From: PALSA-610 sp038213435
Lineage (GTDB): Bacteria > Actinomycetota > Acidimicrobiia > IMCC26256 > PALSA-610
DNA length: 64,000 bases
Direction: 5' to 3'
NCBI GenBank assembly: GCA_038213435.1
Contig: JBBQTI010000018.1
Coordinates: forward strand, 6,986-70,985
Part shown: positions 34,529-43,224 of the stretch, in pieces
Numbering within the stretch: the stretch's first letter is position 1
Layout of the letters: the number at the start of each line of letters is the position of its first letter
The notes under the pieces: model-generated
What the model was told of the DNA's origin: nothing
What the model saw: the letters and a program-made list of their open reading frames with translations, nothing else
The model's database searches: none
Made by a program: the position numbers and the translations under genes

Positions 34529-34863
34529 AGGGTGACGGTGGCGCTCGGGGTCTGGTCGAGCGGACCGACGATCCGTCTGGCGTGCCGGTTGTCAAGCTCC
34601 TGGGGGCGATCGACATGTCGAACGCGGAGTCGCTCGGTGCGACCCTCGATCAACTCATCGGTGATGAAACCCACCATCTGGTCGTCGATCTCGGCGCGCT
34701 CGAGTTCATGGACAGTTCGGGTATTGCAATGTTGCTCCGGGTCGCCGCGCGCGTCAGCACGGTCGAAATCCGCAACCCCTCGAACATCGTGCGGCGAATT
34801 ATCGGGTGCACCGGGCTCACCGACGTACTTCCGATCGAGGGAAGGGAAACTGGTGAAGTCTGA
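34516..34863 (+). CDS. STAS-domain anti-sigma factor antagonist
   Basis: A 115-residue STAS protein. PVVKLLGAIDMSNAESLG and LVVDLGALEFMDSSGIAMLL contain the conserved DSSG loop with the phosphorylatable Ser. The C terminus VRRIIGCTGLTDVLPI matches the last helix of SpoIIAA/RsbV. Its ATG lies inside the end of the SpoIIE gene, so it is coupled to the phosphatase that would activate it, and the kinase gene follows 60 bases later. Confidence 0.92.
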   Translation: MAHVEGDGGARGLVERTDDPSGVPVVKLLGAIDMSNAESLGATLDQLIGDETHHLVVDLGALEFMDSSGIAMLLRVAARVSTVEIRNPSNIVRRIIGCTGLTDVLPIEGRETGEV

Positions 34864-34922
34864 CCGGGCACCGCGTCCGTTCGTCGATTGCGAGGGCGCA
34901 TGGCCGGGAACCCTTCCAGGTA

Positions 34923-35321
34923 TTGCTCCGTAGCGACCACACCTTCATTCGGAATACTCCCGACGCCCCTGCCGCGGCACGGCGATATGTCCGAGCGGCA
35001 CTTACGGGCCTGCCGCGCGACGTCGTAGACACGGTGTCCCTCATGGTTTCGGAGCTTGCGTCGAACTGCGTGCGACACGCGAACACAGACTTCACCATGA
35101 CGATCGAGCAGACGATCGGACACGTGCGGGTGGATATCGCCGACAGCGGGTCTGCGCGAGTCGCGACGAGACGTCCCGAACCCACCGAAGTCACTGGACG
35201 AGGGCTGTGCATCGTCGATCGTCTGTCGGACACCTGGGGCGTGACGGAGTCCCGTGACGGCGAAGGCAAGAGCGTTTGGTTCATGGTCAGCCTCGACGAG
35301 GCCGTCACCTCTTCCGGGTGA
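34923..35321 (+). CDS. Anti-sigma regulatory factor, ATP-binding (RsbW/SpoIIAB-like)
   Basis: A 132-residue GHKL ATPase-fold protein. N-box is MVSELASNCVRHA, the G1 region is VDIADSGSARV, and GRGLCIVDRLSDTWGV is the G2 region. It should bind a sigma factor and phosphorylate STAS antagonists. No ATG or GTG is in frame upstream before a stop at 34854, so the TTG at 34923 is taken as start; this should be treated as uncertain. It completes a phosphatase-antagonist-kinase set, but no SigB/SigF gene is in the window. Confidence 0.88.
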   Translation: MLRSDHTFIRNTPDAPAAARRYVRAALTGLPRDVVDTVSLMVSELASNCVRHANTDFTMTIEQTIGHVRVDIADSGSARVATRRPEPTEVTGRGLCIVDRLSDTWGVTESRDGEGKSVWFMVSLDEAVTSSG

Positions 35322-35365
35322 TCTCGGCGAGACCTCGGTGCGGTCTCCGCCCGCCCGACCGCGCG

Positions 35366-35392
35366 GTTTCGGCGGACGAGACGATCGGGTAT
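35366..35392 (+). promoter_or_regulatory. SigB/SigF-type promoter before the small basic protein
   Basis: GTTT at 35366-35369 and GGGTAT at 35387-35392 are separated by 17 bases. This is a very good match to actinobacterial SigF/SigB promoters. It lies 34 bases before the ATG at 35426, with a GAGGAGG ribosome site between, and immediately downstream of the anti-sigma kinase gene. Confidence 0.6.
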
Positions 35393-35425
35393 TGGAGGCG
35401 ATACCGCCGACGACGAGGAGGCATC

Positions 35426-35746
35426 ATGCCGCGAGGGTCTTCACCGAAGCGGGAGCGCCAGTACGAGCACATTCTCGACGCGGAGCGCGAGCGAGGGGTG
35501 CCCGAGGACCGCGCCGAGGAAATCGCGGCGCGCACGGTGAACAAGCAGCGGGCGCGTTCCGGCGAAGCCAAGAACGCTTCGCTTCTGTCGAAGACCGATA
35601 TCTCTTCGCAACGGCGCGCCGGCTACCGCCGGACGCACGGCGGCCGCGGCCGTACCCGCGATCAGCTCTACGAAGAGGCGAAGCAGAAGAACATCGCCGG
35701 ACGCTCGCACATGACGAAGGCGCAGCTCGAGCGCGCGTTGAGATGA
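35426..35746 (+). CDS. Small basic stress protein, DUF7218-like, with Rho-N-type C terminus
   Basis: A 106-residue hydrophilic protein starting MPRGSSPKRERQYEHIL and including EEIAARTVNKQRARSGEAK. The C-terminal part TRDQLYEEAKQKNIAGRSHM followed by TKAQLERAL resembles the Rho N-terminal (SAP-like) fold. Related actinobacterial proteins are sometimes called plasmid stabilisation protein, without evidence. It probably binds nucleic acid. A GAGGAGG ribosome site and a SigB/SigF-like promoter precede it, so it is likely stress-induced. Confidence 0.75.
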   Translation: MPRGSSPKRERQYEHILDAERERGVPEDRAEEIAARTVNKQRARSGEAKNASLLSKTDISSQRRAGYRRTHGGRGRTRDQLYEEAKQKNIAGRSHMTKAQLERALR

Positions 35747-35919
35747 CACTCGGCAGGACGCTCGGCCTGTCCGACGGACGCCCTGGGGGCGATGATCGCA
35801 GTCGCGCTGACGGCGATGCTGCAGCCGGCGAGAGTGCGGACGAGATCGACGTGGCCGAAGGAACGCACGACGACGCAGGTCTGCCGCGAGTGCCGGACAA
35901 TGTCGGGCTCGTTCGCTAG
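35743..35919 (+). CDS. Small acidic ORF, 58 residues, uncertain
   Basis: The ATG overlaps the stop of the preceding gene (ATGA). The product is hydrophilic, rich in Asp, Gly and Arg, with no recognisable domain. Coupling is its only support; it may be a chance frame. Confidence 0.25.
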   Translation: MTLGRTLGLSDGRPGGDDRSRADGDAAAGESADEIDVAEGTHDDAGLPRVPDNVGLVR

Positions 35920-36012
35920 AGCACTTCTGCTTTGCGGACGATTCGCACCGTCGCAGTACCCTGGACAGCACAGGACCGCCCCGCAATGGACCTGATCACC
36001 TCGGGAGCGACG

Positions 36013-36783
36013 ATGTCATACGAGCCGATCTTGCGCGACGTGACCATGCCCGACAGTCGACCGATCGCCGAGGAGCGCTCGCACCGCAAGCGTGTGCTCG
36101 CCGCCGGCTTCCGGTTGTTCAGCAAGTTTGGCTTCGAGGAGGGCGTGGCCGGTCACATCACCGCACGCGACCCCGAGCTGACCGATCACTTTTGGGTCAA
36201 CCCGTTCGGCATGCCTTTCGCGCACATCCGCGCCCGCGACCTGTTGCTCGTCGCCCACGACGGCACGGTCGTCGAGGGCAGCCTGCCTGTGAACGCGGCC
36301 GCTTTCGCGATCCACTCGCAGGTACACGCCGCGAGGCTCGACGCCGTCGGCGCTGCGCACTCTCACTCATTGCACGGCAAGGCCCTCTCCGCGCTCGGCC
36401 AGATGCTGGAGCCGATCACGCAGGACGCGTGCGCGTTCTACGAGGACCATGCCCGCTTCGACGACTTCACGGGCGTCGTGCTCGACCTGGAGGAAGGCAA
36501 GCGCATCGCCCATGCCCTGGGCGACGCCAAGGCGGTGATCCTCGCCAACCACGGCCTCCTGACGGTCGGGCAGACCGTCGAGTCGGCGATCTGGTGGTTC
36601 GTCACAATGGAGCGGTCGTGCCAAGCGCAGCTCCTCGCCAAGGCAGCGGGCACCGTCATCCCCATCTCCGCAGAGCACGCCCGAACGACTCACGCCCAGG
36701 TCGGCACCGAGACGGTCGGCTGGTTCCAGTTCCAACCGCTGTTCGCTCGCATCGTCCGAGAGCAGCCCGATCTGTGCGATTGA
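36013..36783 (+). CDS. Class II aldolase/adducin-family protein
   Basis: A 256-residue protein with the class II aldolase fold. FSKFGFEEGVAGHITARD is the N-terminal signature, AAHSHSLHGKAL supplies two metal-binding His residues and VILANHGLLTVG supplies a third region. Members cleave phospho-sugars or decarboxylate/ epimerise small sugars using a divalent metal; in actinobacteria many act on unknown non-sugar substrates. The ATG at 36013 has GGGAGCG before it. It ends eight bases before an amidohydrolase gene, so both probably act in one pathway. Confidence 0.88.
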   Translation: MSYEPILRDVTMPDSRPIAEERSHRKRVLAAGFRLFSKFGFEEGVAGHITARDPELTDHFWVNPFGMPFAHIRARDLLLVAHDGTVVEGSLPVNAAAFAIHSQVHAARLDAVGAAHSHSLHGKALSALGQMLEPITQDACAFYEDHARFDDFTGVVLDLEEGKRIAHALGDAKAVILANHGLLTVGQTVESAIWWFVTMERSCQAQLLAKAAGTVIPISAEHARTTHAQVGTETVGWFQFQPLFARIVREQPDLCD

Positions 36784-36790
36784 CGTAACC

Positions 36791-38011
36791 GTGACGCCCT
36801 CGACCGCCGCGATCGTGGATGGTGACGGCCACGTCATGGAAGAGCCGAACGACATCTGGACGCGGGAACGGATCGACCACGACCGTTGGGGCGACTGGGT
36901 GCCACACAAGGAGGTGGTCGACGAGATCTACGAGATCACCCACGTCGGCGGCCGCGTGCGCGGCGGCGGCAGGGAGCTGCACGACCAGATGGCGGCCGCG
37001 GTCGGCATGACGCCGCGCGAGTTCTACGACCTGCTCGCAGGCTTGCGCCGTCCGGGAGGGCACGAGCCCAAGGCGCGTCTCGACGACATGGACGCCGACG
37101 GCATCGATGCGGTGGTGCTGTACCCGAGCCTCGCGATGTTCTTCGGACCGTGCGACGAGATTCCCGCGTTGCGCGACACCGCGTTCGTCGCCGACTGCCA
37201 ACGCGCCTACAACGACTGGCTCGCCGACTTCTGTGCCTACGAGCCCACGCGTCTGTTCGGCGCGGCGGCCGCGCCGCTTCAGGACGTCGCGCGCGCCTGT
37301 TTTGAAGCTGAGCACGCGATCGGGCGCGGATTACGCGCCGTCTTCGTGCGCCCGTCCGCGTACGTCGACGAGCTTCCGCTCAACCATCACGTGTACGACG
37401 ACTTCTGGTCGACGTGTCAGGATCTCGGAGCGCCCGTCGCGTTCCATCCGGGTGTGCACGTCGACACCCCCGGCGCGTGCCGGAAGTTCGGGCTGGTCGC
37501 GGTAAGCGAAAGCGCCACGGTCACCAACATGGCCATGGACGAGATCCACGGCGGCTCTGCACTCGGCCAAGCGGTCGGCAATCCCGTCGACATGATCGTC
37601 ACGATGGGTCGCTTGCTGATGGGCGGGGTCTGCGAGCGCTTCCCGCGACTCAAGCTGGTGTTCCTCGAATCGAGCGGCGGATGGATGCCGTCGTTGCTGG
37701 AACGCATGGACGAGCAGGTACAGGCCTTCCCGCTCGAGCGTCGCTGGCTCTCGCTGCTGCCGAGCGAGTACTTCGCGCGCCAGTGCTACGTGAGCTTCGA
37801 GCCCGAGGAATGGAACCTCGCGGCCACGGCCGAGAAGCTCGGCACCGATCGAATCCTGTGGGCATCCGACTACCCGCACCCGGAGTACCACGCGGGAGTC
37901 GTTGACGAGCTCCGCCAACGCGTCGCGCCGCTCGCGCCCTTCGACCAAGCGCGCATTCTCGGCGCGAACGCGATCGAGTGCTACGGGTTGGAAGCGGTCC
38001 GCTCGCGCTAG
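36791..38011 (+). CDS. Amidohydrolase-family metal-dependent hydrolase (amidohydrolase_2, COG2159)
   Basis: A 406-residue TIM-barrel hydrolase of the amidohydrolase_2 group. The N-terminal metal site is in IVDGDGHVMEEP, a further His is in VAFHPGVHVD, and the catalytic Asp is in ILWASDYPHPE near the C terminus. This group includes decarboxylases and C-C or C-N hydrolases; its members are abundant beside acyl-CoA and P450 genes. It starts with GTG and is cotranscribed with the class II aldolase. The 3' end overlaps the small membrane protein gene on the other strand. Confidence 0.88.
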   Translation: MTPSTAAIVDGDGHVMEEPNDIWTRERIDHDRWGDWVPHKEVVDEIYEITHVGGRVRGGGRELHDQMAAAVGMTPREFYDLLAGLRRPGGHEPKARLDDMDADGIDAVVLYPSLAMFFGPCDEIPALRDTAFVADCQRAYNDWLADFCAYEPTRLFGAAAAPLQDVARACFEAEHAIGRGLRAVFVRPSAYVDELPLNHHVYDDFWSTCQDLGAPVAFHPGVHVDTPGACRKFGLVAVSESATVTNMAMDEIHGGSALGQAVGNPVDMIVTMGRLLMGGVCERFPRLKLVFLESSGGWMPSLLERMDEQVQAFPLERRWLSLLPSEYFARQCYVSFEPEEWNLAATAEKLGTDRILWASDYPHPEYHAGVVDELRQRVAPLAPFDQARILGANAIECYGLEAVRSR

Positions 38012-38169
38012 AAGTCGTCGATCGCGGAACTGAGGAGACCGAGGCCGATCGCCAGCAAAGGCATCCCGATGAACGCGAAGATGCCGAACGCGAGGACGAG
38101 ACCGAGCGCCGCGAACGTCACACTCAGGCCAACGCAAACGGTGAGAAATGTCTGCAAGAGCTTGATCAT
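38008..38169 (-). CDS. 53-residue membrane protein coupled to the ABC transporter
   Basis: The product is MIKLLQTFLTVCVGLSVTFA, then a second hydrophobic stretch and the acidic tail SSAIDDF. About two short transmembrane helices fit. Its ATG overlaps the stop of the ABC permease (ATGA), so it is translationally coupled to it. It is probably a small accessory subunit; there is no recognised family. Confidence 0.65.
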   Translation of the reverse strand: MIKLLQTFLTVCVGLSVTFAALGLVLAFGIFAFIGMPLLAIGLGLLSSAIDDF

Positions 38170-38981
38170 GAGGTGCTCGCGATGTCACGCCGACGGAACG
38201 CGAGCGTGGCGACGGTCGTGACGACCAGGACGTAGAACGTCACGGTCAACAGCGCGAGCAGCGGTCCACGTTGGAACTGCGCCTCCGGGAGCTGTGCCCA
38301 AGGCAGGACGGTCGCGACGTTCTCACCCCAGAGGTACTGCGCGAGGCCGGGTTTGAGACCTCGGACAAGACTCTCGACCACGGCGAACCATGTGAAGATG
38401 ACGATCAGCGCGAACGACGTGTTGCGGCCGAGGGTCGCGAGCGCGACGCCGAGCATCGCCGCGATCGCGGTGAGCAGCGAGGCGCGGAGCATGACGACAA
38501 TGAGCGATACCCACCAGCCGGCGTCGATGCCGGCGCTCGACCCGTTCGCGAGCACCGCGGGGAGCAGCGACGCGAGGAACACGCCCTGCAAGGCGAAGGA
38601 GATGAGCGCGGCGAGAATCGCGCAGGCGGCCGTGCGGCTGAGGTGAACGCGCACGCGTCGCGGCTCCCAAGTGAGCACCGTCGTGACCGTGCCGGCTCGC
38701 CATTCGGCGCCGGCGACCGACGCGCCGCCGAAGACGCCACCGAGCAGCAAGAAGAAGAGGGAGATCATGAGCGCGCCGTCGCCAGTCCCCGCAATCCACC
38801 AATTGCGCATGATCGCCGGGTGGGGCTCACCTCCGACCCCGAGCTCGGCGAGGGTCTTGCCGGCCGAATCCGCGAAGACGATGATCCCGGCGGCCGCGCA
38901 CCCGAACAGCGCGAGCACGATCAGCACTCGTACCACCCGTCGGTGCAGCGCGCGGCGCATCTCGACGACGAGCAGGTTCAT
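38166..38981 (-). CDS. ABC transporter permease (ABC-2 type)
   Basis: A 271-residue membrane protein with six hydrophobic segments: about 18-40, 65-95, 110-140, 155-185, 195-215 and 245-262. The basic N terminus MNLLVVEMRRALHRRVVRVL and the overall topology fit ABC-2 permeases. It forms the membrane part of an exporter, driven by the preceding ATPase whose stop overlaps this ATG by four bases. The exported compound is unknown. Confidence 0.85.
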   Translation of the reverse strand: MNLLVVEMRRALHRRVVRVLIVLALFGCAAAGIIVFADSAGKTLAELGVGGEPHPAIMRNWWIAGTGDGALMISLFFLLLGGVFGGASVAGAEWRAGTVTTVLTWEPRRVRVHLSRTAACAILAALISFALQGVFLASLLPAVLANGSSAGIDAGWWVSLIVVMLRASLLTAIAAMLGVALATLGRNTSFALIVIFTWFAVVESLVRGLKPGLAQYLWGENVATVLPWAQLPEAQFQRGPLLALLTVTFYVLVVTTVATLAFRRRDIASTS

Positions 38982-39937
38982 GCCGGGACCTCCTCTTCCG
39001 TCGGTGCGAAGGCACGCTCCTCGGCACCGGTCAGCTCGAGAAACAGTTCCTCGAGGCTGCGCTCCTCGGGCCGTAGGTCGGTCACCCAATGACCGTTCCG
39101 CGCGAGCGTCTCCGTGACGTGCGCGGCGCGCGTAGGTGAGATCGCGACACGCACATCGTCGTTGCGCCGCTCGGCGGGAAGCCCCGCGCGGCGCAAGACC
39201 GCGACACCGACATCGAGGTCGTCGACGCGTACGAGCATGGCTTCGCCTTCGCCGGCGGACGCAAGGACGTCGTGCACGGTGCCATGAACAACACAGCGAC
39301 CGCGGCTGAGGATTGCAACACGATCGCACGTCTGTTCGATCTCGGAGAGGATGTGGCTCGACACGAACACCGTGCGCCCTTCCATCGCGAGTTGTCGGAC
39401 CAGGGCGCGCACTTGGCGGATGCCGGCCGGGTCGAGACCGTTTGCAGGCTCGTCGAGGATGAGCAACGCGGGATCCTTGAGCAACGTCGCGGCGATCGCG
39501 AGACGCTGCCGCATGCCGAGTGAGTACTTCTTGACGAGATCGCCCGCCCGGTCGGCGAGCCCGACCGCGCCGAGCACATCGTCGACGCGGCGCGGACCGA
39601 TGCGGTCGACGGCCGCGAGGAGTCGGAGATTCTCGCGGCCGCTCATCGTCGGGAACAGTGCTGGAGACTCGACGATCGAGCCGATGCGACGCAGCGCGCC
39701 GGGCAATGCGCGCGGAACGGGCTGTCCGAACAGCCGGACGTGTCCGCCCGTGGGGCGGACGAGTCCGAGCAGACAACGAATTGTCGTTGTCTTGCCCGAG
39801 CCGTTGGGCCCGAGGAAGCCGAAGATGCCGCCCTCGGGAATCGCGAGGTCGATGCCGTCGAGCGCCGCCACGCGGCGACCGCGCCGGCCCCGGTACTCCT
39901 TGCGGAGACCGTCGATCTCGATCACGTTCGTTCCCAT
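38978..39937 (-). CDS. ABC transporter ATP-binding protein
   Basis: A 319-residue ATPase. Walker A is GPNGSGKTT, the Q-loop is in IVESPALFPT, the signature is KYSLGMRQRLAIA, Walker B is ALLILDEPANGLDP and the switch His is in VFVSSHILSE. The last 90 residues (DDLDVGVAVLRRAGL onward) form the C-terminal extension seen in ABC-2 exporters for drugs and lipids. It drives the following permease. Confidence 0.93.
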   Translation of the reverse strand: MGTNVIEIDGLRKEYRGRRGRRVAALDGIDLAIPEGGIFGFLGPNGSGKTTTIRCLLGLVRPTGGHVRLFGQPVPRALPGALRRIGSIVESPALFPTMSGRENLRLLAAVDRIGPRRVDDVLGAVGLADRAGDLVKKYSLGMRQRLAIAATLLKDPALLILDEPANGLDPAGIRQVRALVRQLAMEGRTVFVSSHILSEIEQTCDRVAILSRGRCVVHGTVHDVLASAGEGEAMLVRVDDLDVGVAVLRRAGLPAERRNDDVRVAISPTRAAHVTETLARNGHWVTDLRPEERSLEELFLELTGAEERAFAPTEEEVPA

Positions 39938-40004
39938 CGCTGTCCTCGCAAACTCGTCGCGCCGCGCCGGACGGGTCCGACGCGGCGCGGTCTGTCACGT
40001 CGAT

Positions 40005-40559
40005 TCAGATGCTGACGTCGATGCAGGCGAGCCGTTGCCCGGCTGTGCCGCCGGCCATCGTGTGTTCGCCTTGATGGATCACAACCGCGCGCGCTCCGCT
40101 TTGCACCTCGAATGGAACCACGGCGAGCGTCCGGCCGCGGCCCGCGGCATTCGTCGTGAAGTCGAGCCACACTTCGTGATCGGCGTCGGCGTTTGCCGCG
40201 ACGGGGTTCGCGGGATCGGGCGCCTGGTAGTGAGGCCCACCGAAGTCGCTCGAGCAGCTGTCGCGGTGGAGGTGTGCGCCGAACGATCGACCGGCCGGAA
40301 GGCCGTCGACGTCCAGGCTCACCAGCGTCTGTCCGTCCCGGCCGCCGTTGACGGCGATGTGGACTCGTGCGTCGGCACCCAGCGTCGGATTCACGGCGTC
40401 GGTGGCATTCGCCGCGAACGCCGGGTTCGGCGTGAGCGCACCGACTGCGCTCGCGACGACCGCACCGTCCGCTCCCGCGGGTAGTGCACTGCCGACGATT
40501 CCTCCGATTGCGAGGGCGGCGCCGATCCATGCCGCTCGTCCTCGTGTTCCTGCTCGCAT
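40005..40559 (-). CDS. Exported Cu/Zn superoxide dismutase-like protein
   Basis: A 184-residue protein with a signal peptide (about 1-31, cut after AGADG). The mature part has the SodC pattern: GAHLHRDSC gives two His ligands, GGPHYQ and ADADHEVW give further His, and VVIHQGEHTMAGGTAGQRLA is the C-terminal copper-site segment followed by Cys. The metal ligands appear largely conserved, but spacing differs from classical SodC so activity is not certain. The Shine-Dalgarno AGGAGG lies just before the ATG. It faces the sigma-factor operon. Confidence 0.75.
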   Translation of the reverse strand: MRAGTRGRAAWIGAALAIGGIVGSALPAGADGAVVASAVGALTPNPAFAANATDAVNPTLGADARVHIAVNGGRDGQTLVSLDVDGLPAGRSFGAHLHRDSCSSDFGGPHYQAPDPANPVAANADADHEVWLDFTTNAAGRGRTLAVVPFEVQSGARAVVIHQGEHTMAGGTAGQRLACIDVSI

Positions 40560-40850
40560 GTGACCTCCTGGATCCCGCGCGCGGGCCCCAGCCCGGTCAC
40601 GCTGCTTCGATGAGCGGGCCGCTCCGGCCCGTCACGTGTACAGACGAGCGACGCGGCGACGCGGGCGACACGGAGCGAGAGATTTCCGAAAGTCCGGTGA
40701 GATCGGCCGCGCGTGGCAGCATGCAGCGTGGATCGCGCCGAACGGCGGCGGCAGCAGGGAGCCGCGCGAGGGGCGCTCGAGCGTGCCTTGCGAGACGTAT
40801 TTGACGCGGTTTGTCGCCCGCGACCGCCTCTCGATGAGTCTGTCGGTGCG

Positions 40851-41459
40851 ATGGTCGCCACGCTCGCGCTACCGATGGCTGACGCGATCTCGCTGCGGCC
40901 TCCCGCGATCGACGCGGCACGCGCCGGGATCGACGTCGACGCGCTGATCGTCACCCTCTTCCGACAGGAGGCCTCCTCACTCGTCCGACTGACGCGTTTG
41001 TTCGTCGACGACCGCAACGCGGCGGAGGATCTCGTGCAGGAGGCCTTCATCCGGCTGTCCCGCAGCACGCATCGCATCGAGGATCCCGCCAAGGCGCCCG
41101 CGTACCTGCGCTCGATTGTCCTCAACCTCGCGCGAGACCACAACCGTCGTGGTCTCGTCTCCCTCCGTCACCACCTGCCGGAAGACGACCAGGCGGCAAT
41201 CGAAGACGAGATAACGCTGCGCGAGGATCAGCAGCGGGTCATCGACGGGTTGCGCGACCTACCGCATCGCCAACGCGACTGCCTCGTGCTCAGGTACTAC
41301 GACGAGCTCGGCATCGACGACATCGCGCAGACGCTCGGCATCTCCCGTAACTCCGTGAAGACGCACCTCGGTCGTGGACTCGCCGCGCTCGAACGCAGGT
41401 TGGGATCACAGGCCGAGCACGACAACGGACCGTCGGACCCCGTCGAGGTGACAGCGTGA
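40851..41459 (+). CDS. ECF sigma factor
   Basis: A 202-residue sigma factor. Region 2 is LFRQEASSLVRLTRLFVDD, then AEDLVQEAFIRLSRS and YLRSIVLNLARDHNRR; region 4 is LPHRQRDCLVLRYYDELGID, then TLGISRNSVKTHLGRGLAAL. It belongs to the SigE/SigM-like actinobacterial ECFs. The frame opens further upstream, but the homology starts after residue 25 of this choice; a later ATG (40875) is possible. It overlaps the next membrane protein gene by four bases, which suggests that gene or the surface protein after it modulates the factor. Confidence 0.88.
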   Translation: MVATLALPMADAISLRPPAIDAARAGIDVDALIVTLFRQEASSLVRLTRLFVDDRNAAEDLVQEAFIRLSRSTHRIEDPAKAPAYLRSIVLNLARDHNRRGLVSLRHHLPEDDQAAIEDEITLREDQQRVIDGLRDLPHRQRDCLVLRYYDELGIDDIAQTLGISRNSVKTHLGRGLAALERRLGSQAEHDNGPSDPVEVTA

Positions 41460-42085
41460 CGGTCGTCGAGAACCGCGTGCGCGACGCCCTGCTCGCAGGC
41501 GTGTCGGCGGCCGAGGAGAGCCCGGATCTCTTCGCACGAATCCAGTTGAGCATCGACGACGACCGGCGTCGCCGGCGGCAGCATCGCCGCGCGGCGGGTA
41601 TCGCCGCGTGCGTGCTCGGCGCGATTGCCGCCGTCGCCTTCGCGACGACCGAACCACGACAAGGAGAACTGCTGATGGACTGGTGGGTACTCGAACTCCT
41701 TACGGATGCGGTCCTGGTCGGGCTGGCCCTTTGGATGGGGCCGCTGATCAAGCGATTCGGTAAGAGCTACGCGGCTGACGTCTTCCGGGCCAACCCGCGA
41801 ACCGGCAAGAGCTTCATCGTGCTCACGGATATCGCGTATTACCTGATCTTCGCCGCCTACATCATGTTCACGATCCGGTATGCGCCGGCCAAGAACTGGG
41901 GTCGGACGGTCGACGCCAACCAGCTCCAACACGAGACTGCGCGCATTGGCGGGATCTTGCTCATCATCGGCGTGCTGCACGGCGTCAACTTGCTGGCACT
42001 ACCCGTCATGGGCCGCCTGCTCACCCTGAACCGCCAACTCGACGACGGCACGCCGCCCTCTCGGGCAAGTGGTTCGAGTGGTTAG
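41456..42085 (+). CDS. Membrane protein encoded with the ECF sigma factor
   Basis: A 209-residue protein with a soluble N terminus of about 45 residues, ending in a run of Arg (DDDRRRRRQHRR), a helix at about 47-64 and three more hydrophobic segments (about 77-95, 120-140, 165-190). The soluble N-terminal domain followed by a membrane anchor is the layout of anti-sigma factors, and its start overlaps the sigma gene. No zinc-finger motif is present. The rest resembles a DUF2269-like membrane protein. The anti-sigma role is inference. Confidence 0.6.
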   Translation: MTVVENRVRDALLAGVSAAEESPDLFARIQLSIDDDRRRRRQHRRAAGIAACVLGAIAAVAFATTEPRQGELLMDWWVLELLTDAVLVGLALWMGPLIKRFGKSYAADVFRANPRTGKSFIVLTDIAYYLIFAAYIMFTIRYAPAKNWGRTVDANQLQHETARIGGILLIIGVLHGVNLLALPVMGRLLTLNRQLDDGTPPSRASGSSG

Positions 42086-43202
42086 TCCGCGGCATGGATG
42101 GCCGACGTTCGGTGGCAGCGGTCCGCTGATCGCGTTGGCCGGTGCTGCGCTGCTCGTTCTGCTCCTCGGGGCTTCTGTGGTGGGGGTGATCGGAGGCCGA
42201 GGCGGTCGCGAGGCGGAGAATGCATCGCCGACGACGCCCACGACGACGCCCACGACGGCGACATCGACATCGACATCGACGGCGACATCGACAACGACAA
42301 CGAACACCCAGCGTGCGGAGGCGGTTCGCCCTGTCGTTCTCGACCCGATCGAGGGTCCCGATGTCCGTATGGAGGCGATCGACCGCCACGTGTTCGGAAC
42401 CGGGTCACCTGTCGTCGACGAGCTGGCGCGCCGGTCGGTGTTGCGCATCACCGCGAGCGGGTTCGAGCCCAATGCGTACGGACAGGTCGAGCAGTGCACG
42501 CGGGACCGCTGCACGAATTCCTTTCCGGTCCTCTTCGACGAGGTGGGCTCCGCCCGGATCCAGTACCTCGTGCGCGACACCATCGAAACGCTTCCGAACG
42601 CAGCCGTCTCGATGTGCCGCGACAGGGAGCCTCCATGCGTCGTACGACTGCGAACGGAAACCGACACTGCATTCCTCACGACGGTCTTCGGCGACGTCGC
42701 ATCGAATTCAAGGCGTGTGAGCGTGATGCCGAGTGCACGTGATCTCGTCGGCGAAGCGGCGGTGACCGTCGCGGCGCACGGCTTCACTCCCGGTGCCCGG
42801 GTGCACGCGACGATGTGCGCGGCGCCCGACACCGCCGGATCGCAGCGTTGCGGCGCGCCGAGCCCGCTGGCGTCGTTCATGATCGGCGCCGATGGCGCCG
42901 GCCGCACCGTCCTCGTGATCCGAGGCGGTCGCGTCGGCTCGGCGGGGGCTGAGTGCGGACGCGACACGCCCTGCGGCATCGTCGTGCAAGAGGAGGCATC
43001 GGAAGTGCCGGCGCCGGTGGTACCGATCACCTTCGCGGCGGGTCCGTCCGCGCGCTACGAATCGGGGCGCCTGGTGATCGGCATCGCGCTCGGCGCTGTC
43101 CTCCTCGCGGTCGCGCTGTTCCTCACTCGCCGTACCGACTGGCGCAAACCGTCGGAGGCTGACACGCCGGAACTCGATGGCGCAGTGCTCTCCGCAGATT
43201 GA
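42069..43202 (+). CDS. Membrane-anchored protein with neocarzinostatin-like domains
   Basis: A 377-residue surface protein. A helix at about 20-42 is followed by a Thr/Ser/Pro stalk (about 50-80). Two beta-sandwich domains follow, ITASGFEPNAYGQVEQCT (about 127-145) with the Cys pair CTRDRC, and VTVAAHGFTPGARVHATMCA (about 235-255), both typical of the neocarzinostatin/enediyne apoprotein fold. A second helix at about 335-355 ends in a short basic tail. It is the third gene of the sigma-factor operon and overlaps its neighbour by 17 bases. The ligand is unknown. Confidence 0.75.
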   Translation: MVRVVSPRHGWPTFGGSGPLIALAGAALLVLLLGASVVGVIGGRGGREAENASPTTPTTTPTTATSTSTSTATSTTTTNTQRAEAVRPVVLDPIEGPDVRMEAIDRHVFGTGSPVVDELARRSVLRITASGFEPNAYGQVEQCTRDRCTNSFPVLFDEVGSARIQYLVRDTIETLPNAAVSMCRDREPPCVVRLRTETDTAFLTTVFGDVASNSRRVSVMPSARDLVGEAAVTVAAHGFTPGARVHATMCAAPDTAGSQRCGAPSPLASFMIGADGAGRTVLVIRGGRVGSAGAECGRDTPCGIVVQEEASEVPAPVVPITFAAGPSARYESGRLVIGIALGAVLLAVALFLTRRTDWRKPSEADTPELDGAVLSAD

Positions 43203-43224
43203 GCGCGATCTCGAAACCGCCGAC

